Source of the DNA: Limnomonas spitsbergensis
Taxonomy: Eukaryota; Chlorophyta; Chlorophyceae; Chlamydomonadales
DNA: 64,000 nucleotides
Reading direction: 5' to 3'
Assembly (NCBI GenBank): GCA_037349105.1
Contig: JAYJMM010000119.1
Span: forward strand, 1,499,001-1,563,000
In this document: piece by piece, positions 1 through 18,400 of the stretch
Numbering within the stretch: the stretch's first letter is position 1
Layout of the letters: each line of letters opens with the position of its first letter
Notes under the pieces: generated by a model
Database searches by the model: none
What the model was told of the DNA's origin: nothing
Seen by the model: only the letters and a program-made list of their open reading frames with translations
Position numbers and translations under genes: made by a program

Positions 1-790
1 GATGGAATACATTATAGTCCTGGCACACAGTTCGGTGACACATGCCAGCTTTTGACTATCGGTGACGGTGTGTGCAGATTGCAATTGCCAGTGTCAGCTT
101 TCCCAGTGAAGTCCATCAGCATGGTGCAAGTTTGCAACCCTGTTTGCAACTGCCACCTACTACCAGATGTGAAAATAAGTGGGGCATTTCTGCGGTCAAT
201 ACGAAATCCAGATTCAAATTACAGGTAGGGGCAGCTTCATGGCTGGCGAAGAGCTATACAGCTAGGGTAAGTTGATGGCTCGTGAAGACCCATACAGCTG
301 GGGCACTGTATGGCTGGTGAAGAGCACTGAAGCATTGACCGTTATGGCAGCATGTGTCATTGGCCTATATTATGGGCTACCTCAGGGCGGTATGTTCGCA
401 AGCTTGGAAGGCCACTGTGGCACCATCTGCCTGTAAAACACACCAGACCTGTTTGAGAAATTTACTTTATTCGCGGCTGGGCTGTCCAAGCAAATGTAGC
501 AAGGTTGGCTACTTCTTGGCTCTTAGCCCTGCTCTCCTCCAACTCTCTGCTAGAGGCGTACCACAAACCCGGCATGCTGAGTTGCATTCCTGCCTTTCAA
601 ACCTTGCACCCGTCACCTCCCCTTTCCTGCCAGCCCACACCTATCGCCAGCTCTTAGTAGCACGATATTAACGCCCTACCCTCCTTAAAGCTTCCATACC
701 GGGTATTTAGTGAGGACACGTACCCGCCCAGCACACTCCCCTAGTCCCCTGATCTGGGCCAAACCACCCCATGGTTCCTCTGCTGTTGCC
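1..790. other. Non-coding 3' flank of the kinase gene
   Basis: No reading frame here has a recognisable domain or consistent splice sites. It lies downstream of the stop codon of the minus-strand kinase gene and probably includes its 3' UTR. A TGTAA pentamer, the usual poly(A) signal of chlorophyte algae, is present on the minus strand near 217-221, about 570 bases past the stop. That link is inference. Confidence 0.4.
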
Positions 791-8093
<7,303 letters not shown>

Positions 8094-9466
8094 TTTTAAG
8101 ATGGGCCTATCTGCTGGAAGCCAAGCTAAAGAGAGATGCGTAGCTTATTGCTTCTTCTGCGAACTCCCGAGGTTCTGATCACGAATAATATCCGGAAATC
8201 GTGGCGTCCTGAACGTAAGGATTAACAATGCATGGTCGAGTGCGTAGGACAGTTTTCGCCAGTTTGGCTGTTTCAGCTGTTTGAAGGTTTGGGGCAGACT
8301 GGGGTTTGGAGGTATAGGATCTTCAGATTTGGTGACGCGGTGCTCATTCCGTCGTTGCTGGCCCCTCCGCTGGAAGGGATATTCAATAAAAACAAGAGGT
8401 ATTACGCGATGCCAGGTTGAGGTCCAGGCTAGGTTGCCGTACTACATCGTCGCCCTGCGCCCTCGGCATCGGGGCATCCAGCGGTTCAGCGACATAACAC
8501 GAGGTGCAGTGGATTGAATCTGCCTGACTTTTAATTTCGACACCATGCCTCAAGGAGCTGTTTGGCTGGCTGGTTGGCGCCCTTCACCTTGCAAAGTGGT
8601 GGGTTCATTGAAATCATGGCTAATGCCAGGCACTGGGGCGCATGGCCCCAGGTGGGTGCCATGCGCCCCCATGCCCTCCCATTTAGCCAATATAGGCATG
8701 CCATCCAGTGCGTCCCCAGATTCGCTAGGTATATTTTGCTTATACTGTCCGAAGCACTCTACACGTAAAAGTGTTTCATGTCGCGCTTCACCCGCATTTC
8801 TGCATGCTGCATGTTGCAGGATGTTCAAAGTTGCCGGTTTTAGCTGTCATTTTTGAGCCGGTGGAACGTTGCCCTGAAGATGCTCACCTGCAGCGCCAGT
8901 CTGTGCTTCATCAGTCACAGTGAGTGGCCTATCAGAGGGTGCATACAAATTGCAGCATAGGACGGAGTAGCTTAAGTCCAGTCGTGCGCACTTGCATGTC
9001 TTTCACCTGGGAAGCCTACCTCATGGAAGGTCAACATCTGTTTGGAGCGCCTCGTGTCTGTTGTCCATGTGGCTTAGTCCTGTTTGTGCCCTTGTCGCTC
9101 CCTGTTGCGTGTATTTCAGTCTTCCCGCCGCAGTGATTATCAGAGCCGCAAACAGTTACATAAACAGACATCCCGTCAACATCCCGCCGCCTAATGCTGC
9201 CTTGGATAATTGGATGGCCCTTTTCCGCCCGCCCTCATGCTGCCTCATCATGGAATGTCCCTTCATGGAATGCCCCTTCATGGACTGCTTCCTCTTCTTG
9301 GTGCAGCCTCTTCATGGACTGCCGCCCTCATGTCGACTGCCGCTCTCATGCTGACTGCTTCTCTTCTTCTCACTGCTGCCCTCGTGCTGGTTGATGTTTG
9401 CGTCCCCCTCCCATTGTTGTGTGGTGGTGACAGTTTATCCCATCTTGCGACCTGCTTGAGGGATAC
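8094..9466. promoter_or_regulatory. Divergent intergenic region between kinase and KH genes
   Basis: The kinase is read leftward from 8093 and the KH-protein gene rightward from about 9467, so this 1.4-kb stretch must hold both promoters and 5' leaders. I see no clear TATA box. Around 9235-9370 there is a degenerate short repeat based on TCATGGA/ATGCC and CTGC motifs on the plus strand. The role is inferred from position only. Confidence 0.4.
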
Positions 9467-12400
9467 ATGCGCTCAGTGGACAAGAGCCCGCTGTCCAAGC
9501 TGTTTGGCTGTGGCAACCAGGACCCGGCCAACGCGCCTCTGGATGGCATAAAGGTGGACCTGCAGCGCCCTGATTCGTTTGACAGGCAGCTGCATCTTCA
9601 GGTGGGAGATGGCTGGGGTGTGTGGGCGGACATGTCTGGAGGGTCCGACCTGAGGGCCCCAGCCCCAGCCTGGGAGAAGCTGAGCGTTTGAATGGGTATC
9701 GGGTGGAAATTTTGATTATGGCGTGGGATTCATTTCTGCTTGGGGGATGCTGCTGTGCATTGTGCAACTTCTTTGTTGTTACTGTTTTTCATTCCCCAAA
9801 AGCCTGCATGTGCCAGAGTTCTTGTTACGCCGGCATATCTGAGCAGCAGGGTATCTTAAGATGGCATGATGTGACCACAAAGTTGTTTGATCCTTTCTCC
9901 TTTCCCTTGATAGCAGGTGCTCCTGGATGAGCCAGATGTCCCCGGCTTCCAGCCTGTGGCTTGAGGATCTTGACGCAGAGAGTGTAGCTGGCCAAGGAGG
10001 TGCAGGAAGAGGCCAAAAATACGTGATCTATGTGGCAGGCATTTCTATACTTTGGGTTAGTTAGGATTGGACCTAGGCTTAATACCAGAGGCAGGTGGTA
10101 AACCATGAACTGCTCACAAGTCACCAGTCTTTTGGACGACTCGCTGAAGGAAAAATGTGTTCATCAAATCAATCTCCGAAACCCTGCTGACTCGGACAGT
10201 ATAAAACCAACTTCATGCTGCAACGGCGATAGATCCCACCCAAATTCACAACCCTGCACCTGGCTGGCTTGATTTTCGTCCCTGACATCTAACATCCTCT
10301 GTTGATTGATAGACTGGTAGTTGGGGAATTGAAAGCCCTGACCGCAGTAAGGTGATCTGATTATTGATGGATGCCCGTCAGCAAGGGCCTGCCAAAACGT
10401 TCATTTCTTTGCTGAGCCCGATCCATGAGCCAAAGTAGTTCAGTTGCTCGTTGGCAGATCATTGCCTGAGATTGAATTTTACAGCAAATTGTCCTTTGTG
10501 CATTGTTTTGAAGTTGAAGTTTCAAACACAATTGACAGGCCTGTGTGTTTGCTCTATATTCCTCTGTGTTGGTCGCATAAATCACGTTGGTCTAGTGTGT
10601 GTAGTGCTGTTGGAATTTGGAAAGCATTCAATCAAGCACAGTGCGCGCGTTGATCGAGTCCAACGCACCGCTCGGTGAGTTCCGCAACAGTGTCGATCAA
10701 TCACAAGTGCACACGTAGGTAGATGTATTAAGTGATTAAAATGCGTGGGTCGATTTTAAAACATCCAATCACAAATGCTGTGCTTTCAACGACCTTAGCC
10801 CTAGTCATCAAGATCACGCGTGGCAGACGGCCGCGCCAGTTGCGTGAAGACCCCACGCTCTAGCACGCTTGTTCCGCTTGGAATGCTTGCGAGTAGGCAT
10901 GAAATAGCACGCATGGAAGTAGGGAACTCATCCCTAGAGCTTTAAGAGCCCCAGGACAGAAAGTCTGCCTCAAGCAGATAGCATCATAGGATTCAAACCA
11001 AATACCGTCTCATCTGCAGCTGCTGTATGTCTTCTGGCCTGTATTTGTCAAGACTTGGCACTCACTAATGCAACTTTTTGCTTGATCTCAGGTTATCTAT
11101 ATTACGCAGATCCAGTTGACCTAATTACCTCTACTGATCGCTTCGCTCAAGAAATGTGGAATACAGAGATGGGAGATGGGAGCATCCAGCAGTCCCATGT
11201 TGATGCGACTGCAGAATTAACACTCAGGTGGGTGGCCAAACTCCGGTGGGTGCCTAAGTATAAGATGTTTAAAATTTGGCGACATGTCTTTTTGTTGCCT
11301 CCACTACCCACTGGCCACCACCACCTACATTCAAGCGCTCGTACGGGCTATGCATGTGTGATCCTTGCCCGCCAGCTTAAGCTGACTCGGAAAGTGCCAT
11401 TATTCCGATGGAAAGGATCGTATCGTATGCTAGGATTTACGCACTTCGAGTGCTTCGCTAAGGTTTGCATTGCCTGTGGATTCATGGGATGAGAGCGACT
11501 AGTAGCAGTCACACACACCCCTTAAACCTGTGCACCTCTTATTATATTGCATTTCGAACATAGGAGGCACCTATCAGCTCCATCTGTGGCCTGGGACCAG
11601 ACTGCATCCAATGGCGACTCTGCTGCTTTAAAGGCAGGAGCTGCGGTTGCACTGAATGGCCAATCCTCTGGCGGCCTGCGTCAGTACTCTATGGAGCCTG
11701 ATGCTGTATCTGGATCCTCTGTGGAAGCTGGTCCTCTTGACTCGGAACTTGGACCAGGCTCCTCCATCGCACAGGTCAGTGCGACACTTTTCAAATTTGA
11801 ATGCAACTGCCTTCAGGCATTGATTGTATGACCTGTCACAAACTTGGCAAGGATTTTCTGGGCTCTATCATTCTGTCCAAGGTGGTCCTGGCAGGGTCCA
11901 CATGGTTCTGCAAGTGCTGCTTGAACACAAAACACACGATAATACAGCGTTTGTTTAGTGATGACAGCTCACTAAGCTCAGTACCGGCAATTTCACCTGA
12001 AAGGTTTTATTGAACGGAACCTCTTTTTCACAATCCAAAATCCTGACATGATCTGGTTCAGTGGCTCTGACCATTGGCTGTTTTCTGAATAGGCTCTCGG
12101 CTTCATCAACACCAACAAGCTTGCTGTGAATCGGCCTGTTGTGCCTGCTGCCGGTAGCAGCAGTGGCGGCATTGGGGGTGGCTCGGGCAAGAATTCAAGC
12201 AACGGCAGCAGCAGCGGTGCTGTCAAATGGATCCAACCCAGTGGTGAGAGCACGCGCTGCAGCTGCTGACTCCATTGTAAATTAGGCAAGGATCCAGGCA
12301 TTTGAAGCATGATCTGGAATGTATCAAATGAATGGGCAAACGCAAGGCATATGAAAAGTAGGCATGCCTGCCATATTCACAGTCATGGTGATCTGTGACT

Positions 12401-15400
12401 GCTGGACTCAATCGACTTATTTTGCGGCTTCAGCCATAATGTTCTGGCTTCCTGATTACAGTTTCTGGTAAATGTGTTGATCAGCAGCCAGCCAGTTAGA
12501 CTAGAGCGTCGAGACATCTCATATTCTCATCCTAGGGTCCCGAAAACATTCCTCAGACATCTCATGAGCCTACCCTTGGACACGCATCCTTCACCGAAAT
12601 ATCTACATGTTGCAGGCCCCCGTAGGCCTGGTGAGGGTGTGGAGAATGAGGAGCAGGGCATCATTTCGGCCGAGCAAGGAGGAACAGGGTAAGCAGACAA
12701 CCTGTGTGGAACATGGCATTGACGGTTCAGCTCTCAATGTGCTTCATGCTGAGTTGACAATCCATTTGTTTTCCCTTTTCTAGGATATCTTCATTGCTGC
12801 CTATCTTGTCAGACGAACCTTGCACCAACATCCTGGTGGTGTTCCTATTTAATGGATTTGGGTTATGTGCTGTACATGAAACCTGCAGCCTTGCCAATTT
12901 AGTTGCCTTGCCATCTTCCATGCTCACTCACACTACTGGCGTACAACTGTTGCCAATGCAGCCCTGAATTTCTAGCAGACCAATTCCATTTCAATCATTG
13001 CAGGGCTGTGGTCCTGCGCATCACGCTGCTGGCTGCAGGCTTTATCATCGGTGGGTGTCCGCATACGCTGGTTTGTCATTTAGGATATCGTGGCGATGCC
13101 AGTCCCTGGATAAATGTTTTGACATATCACACCCAGCTGAGTGTGCTGTGGCAGATTGCTGCCTGTTTCCCTTATTCATAAATCACCCTTGCTTCATTTT
13201 TGTGGAGAACAAGATGATATACTTTGCCTCCTGTTCTAACGATTCCATAAATCATCCAATCATCACACTATCACAATGCCGCATGCACCAAATCTGCCTG
13301 TGCTCCTCCCTTGTGCTCATTCTGAAAGATAGCGATCGTCTGTTCAAAGTTTCAATTTCCCATCATTCTGTCTCCTCCAACCTTGATAGCTACACATCCT
13401 CTACATCCTTGAGCATCCAGCCGCAAGCCATGCCCAACTGCCCACCGGCACCCTCTTCCCTTCCTGCTGCATCCCCTTCCTACTGCAGCCCCCTCCGGCG
13501 CAACAGTAGACATGCTCCTCACATCCACCCTGCTTCACTTCCCTCGCATGCCACAGTACGCGTGCTCACTCCCTCCACATCCTTATTCCAGGCTAATTTG
13601 GCACCACGGTAGGCGTCTTGACCCCGCCCCCCCCTACCCCTGCTTAAGGCCCCTGGGGTGCCAAAGTAGGCGTGCTCACTCCCTCCACCTCCCTTATTTC
13701 AGGCTTCTTTGGCGCCACGGTGGGTGTCTTGACGCCCCCCCTCACACCTCCCCCCTCCCCCCTGCCTCAGGCCCCTCTGATGCCACGGTGCGCGACATCA
13801 TGCGCCCCCCCCCTCACACACCTACCCCTCCCTGCTTCAGGCCCCTCTGGCGCCACGGTGCGTGACATCATGCGCCTCAGCGGCTGCGACATCAAGAGCT
13901 GGACGGACCCGAGAGCACGCCGACCCTGCCGTGTCTTCGTCCTAGAGGGAGATGACGCGGATGTTGTGGCCGCTGTGGCTGTGATTACGGCAGCCATCGA
14001 CCGGTACAAGGAGCTATGCGAGGGGAGGTGCAGCGGTAAGGTTAGGACATAGGAATATGGCTCGTGAGACAAAAACTTCATAGGGTGACTTGCATTACTA
14101 CTCTTCAGCAACGTGAGATCCCTAGTGGCTTGTGAGATGCTGCTCAAGTCACCCGTTGCTGCATGTTCGGGATCTGGATTTTTTCAGTGTACGTATATCG
14201 CCAAGGCTCCCAAGAGAGGATCTACTGCATAGCTGCTGTCTGCCTCCCTGGAAATGCAGACCAAACAGTTAGGGTCGTGGCAGATGCCAGACGTGGCGGC
14301 TTCATGCCGCGAGCCGTGAAGCCCAATCCTCCGCCACATCCTACCCTGGCTGCTGGCACCTGGTAGCTACAGGTACTGCCTGCACTTGGGACAAAAACAA
14401 GAAAATGCATTTGTGAAGTTACTGTTTTTCTGACCAAAGCTTGTGAAACAGGTCATGATAACTGGAGCTTTTGGCAAGGTAGTCAAGGCGAGGTCCATGA
14501 TTGCCATGAGGGGCATGAAGGGGCCTAGACCTTTCTTGGCCTCACTTGGTGCACTTGGGTCATACATGGCGTCGTCTAGAAATATTTCGTGTCATTCTGT
14601 ATGCATCCTGATTTTTGACCTGCAGTTTAACTCCTGATTTCTGACACTCCAGGAATGCACCTTCTTCCTCAACTATGCGCAGGCCAGGCAGTGGGTCGAT
14701 CTCAACGCGTGATGGGAGTTGAATTCAGCTACCAGCCTCCCCCCAAGAGCGTTGTCCCCTTTGCGGCGGCTCTTAAGGGCCACGTCCAAAGGTGGGAGGC
14801 CGGGAAAGATGCGGACTGGTTTGCTTGGCCATGCGAGCGGCAGGGGGGCTATCCCTGCATGAGAGGCTATGGGCTCTTGATCCCTTAGTTGATGAGCATC
14901 TGGTCTGCCAGCAGCCTTCCAAGTGCCACACCAACTCTGGACCGGCCAAATGAGGTTCTGTCCAAGGCAGTTGTCACAGCCCTGTCTTAAACGTTGGGCA
15001 CTTGAGGGACGGAAATGTTTTCTGGATGTATTCCGACTAGCACCACAAGTTTTTGGGGCTGGGGCGAGCAATTCTCCGTCCACCAATGAGCTTGTTTGCT
15101 CCCCACACACAGGCCAGGCCGCACGTCCGCGGGCGCTGCCTATGATATCCTAGCCCAGTCCCAGCAGCACCAGCAGCAAGCCGCTGCCATCATTGCAGCC
15201 GTGGCCTCGGGCAACACCGCTGGAGGCTATGGGCAGATGGGGCCAGTGATGGGGGGCGCAGACGGTGGGGGCTATGGGCCCATGGGGGGAGCTGGCGCAG
15301 GAGGAGGATACCCTATGATGATGCCTGCTATGGCCATACCCCCTGGCAGCCCGTACAGCGGGGGCCCACCCTCTCCGTATTACGGAGGCCCCGCCCAGCA

Positions 15401-18400
15401 TTATTTTGGCAACGGAGCAGGAGCTATGGGACCGGGCTTCCTTGTCCAGCCCCCGACCTCACCCCTGATGTACAACTCATACATGCAGCAGCAGCAGCAG
15501 CAGCAGCCACAGCAGCAGCAGCGCAAGCATAAGCCGCGGGGAGGTGGTGGTGGGGGATTCGGAGGCGGTGACGGGGCTGAAGGTGGAGGCGGAAGCAACG
15601 GAGGCGGTGGAGGTTGGGGCAGCGGCGCCATGGGTGGGGGCGATGGGGGATCTGGTGGTAGCAGCATGTACAACTATCCACCTCCAGCGAGCGGAGGCGG
15701 CATGGGTCCCTTCCCTGCCCCTGAACCTGGAGCGTACATGTACCCCAGTCTGCACGGTGGTGGCGGTACACCCTGCTGGTCTGTGGCCGAGGAAACTAGC
15801 CCGGGAGGCAGCGGCATGATGATGATTCCGGCGTCGCCGGTCAGGTACGGGGTGCTCAGCTCGGGCTTGCCCCCAGCGGCTCGGCAGGCTCCACTGCCCA
15901 ACCCTGCGGCGAAGCAGCCCCTTGCGCGCGACGCTGCTGCCGGAGGCGGTGGTGGCGGTCAGACCCTGCCACCGCCTGACCCTCACGAGCAGATGAGCGG
16001 TGCGGGAAACAGCTCTCAGGGAGGGCTGGGTGATCCCTCCCTGGCCACGGCTGGTGGGGCCGCGTATGCCAAGCCAGCTGCTGGAGGTTCAGCCCCAGGA
16101 ATGGCTGCAGATGAGGAGACACGCGGGAGCTTTGGCCCGAGCGGCCCTGCCCGCTCGCACGCGGCTCCGATCTGTTCCCCTGGATCCAAGGGAAGGCGCC
16201 GTGGAGGGGGAGGAGGGGGAGGGGGGGCAGGAGGTGCATCGTCTGGCTCTGCAGCTTCCTACCAGCATGGCGGAGGCGTGGCGGCGGGTTACGGCTATGG
16301 GGAGATGGATGGCGGCAGCGGCGGTCATGGCAGTGGCAGTGGCTACATGTCAGCAGGATATGGTGGTGCTGGACTCTTGTACAGCCAGCCAGCAGCTGGA
16401 GATAGCAACGGGGGTAGTCTACTCTATGGCCAGCCAATGATGCCTTGGTGAGTTGGGAGCCAGCGAGCGAGTGATGTACCAGTTGTTAGGAGGCTGAATG
16501 GTAGAGGCTCGAAATGAGCTGGCTGGAATGATATTGCCCCAAAATATTTCACTCGTCACCCCCAGACTCGCTAGTCCAAGACCACAGCTTCTGTCTAGTG
16601 TTTTTAGTGGTTACCAGACCACCTTTGATGGGCCGCGCTGCAGCCACCCCTGGGCCGATTGACACCAAACCTGGACCGGCCTCCAGCCGGAGGCCTCAAT
16701 AGGAGGGCTGGCCGGACCAGGGGCTGGTGGCCGTAGGCCACAGTGTAGCTATATTGTAGCTGAAAGTGATGCGGTAACCACTGCAAAAACACTACTATCA
16801 TTTCTCCATCTGCCATCCCGTGACACTTTTTTGCAGGTATGGAAGTCCTGCTATGGGAACGACGTACTACGGGGCCTGCCCGCCGCCACCTGGCAGCCCA
16901 TACTCACAAGTGCTAGCACAGCAGCAACAGCAGCAACAGCAGCAGCATCAGCAGCAACAGAACCTGCAGGGCTTGCCGGAACACATGAAGCCTGTGTACG
17001 GTGCGCTGTTGAAGGCTGCATGCTTTTGTGGCATGCTTGTGTGGCATGCTTGTGTGGCATGCTTGTGTGGCATGTTTGTGTGGCTTGTTTACTAGTTGGT
17101 CTAGTGGAGCATCCCCCTTGATGCATGGGGTTAGGTGCCCGCAAATCGGTTGGACATCGAGCAGAATTGCTGTGGGCCCCCTGGGTTGGCACCTAACACT
17201 AATCAGTGGTCAGTGGCGTAGGAATACAGCCCACTGGCGGTGAATTGAGAAGGATTGTTAGCAGAAAAACAGTGTCTCCCTGCCCTTGGGTCCACGTCTC
17301 TCCCTGCCCTTGGGTCCACGTCTCCCCTTGCCCTTGGGTCCACGTCTCCCCTTGCCCTTGGGTCCACGTCTCCCCTTGCCCTTGGGTCCACGTCTCCCCC
17401 TGCCCTTGGGTCCACGTCTCTCCCTGCCCTTGGGTCCACGTCTCTCCCTGCCCTTGGGTCCACGTCTCCCCTTGCCCTTGGGTCCACGTCTCCCCTTGCC
17501 CTTGGGTCCACGTCTCCCCCTGCCCTTGGGTCCACGTCTCCCCTTGCCCTTGGGTCCACGTCTCTCCCTGCCCTTGGGTCCATGTCTCTCCCTGCCCTTG
17601 GGTCCACGTCTCCCCTTGCCCTTGGGTCCACGTCTCTCCCTGCCCTTGGGTCCACGTCTCCCCCTGCCCTTGGGTCCACGTCTCCCCTTGCCCTTGGGTC
17701 CACGTCTCCCCTTGCCCTTGGGTCCACGTCTCCCCCTGCCCTTGGGTCCACGTCTCTCCCTGCCCTTGGGTCCACGTCTCCCCCTGCCCTTGGGTCCACG
17801 TCTCTCCCTGCCCTTGGGTCCACGTCTCTCCCTGCCCTTGGGTCCACGTCTCCCCTTGCCCTTGGGTCCACGTCTCCCCTTGCCCTTGGGTCCACGTCTC
17901 CCCCTGCCCTTGGGTCCACGTCTCCCCTTGCCCTTGGGTCCACATCTCTCCCTGCCCTTGGGTCCATGTCTCTCCCTGCCCTTGGGTCCACGTCTCCCCT
18001 TGCCCTTGGGTCCACGTCTCCCCTTGCCCTTGGGTCCACGTCTCCCCTTGCCCTTGGGTCCACGTCTCCCCCTGCCCTTGGGTCCACGTCTCTCCCTGCC
18101 CTTGGGTCCACGTCTCCCCCTGCCCTTGGGTCCACGTCTCTCCCTGCCCTTGGGTCCACGTCTCTCCCTGCCCTTGGGTCCACGTCTCCCCCTGCCCTTG
18201 GGTCCACGTCTCTCCCTGCCCTTGGGTCCACGTCTCTCCCTGCCCTTGGGTCCACGTCTCTCCCTGCCCTTGGGTCCACGTCTCTCCCTGCCCTTGGGTC
18301 CACGTCTCTCCCTGCCCTTGGGTCCACGTCTCCCCTTGCCCTTGGGTCCACGTCTCTCCCTGCCCTTGGGTCCACGTCTCCCCTTGCCCTTGGGTCCACG

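Noticed and set aside
14188..14362. Candidate exon reading VYVYRQGSQERIYCIAAV
   Set aside because: Its phases also fit, but exon 14683-14791 continues the KH protein in a more natural way and fits the same phases; this frame is probably intronic.
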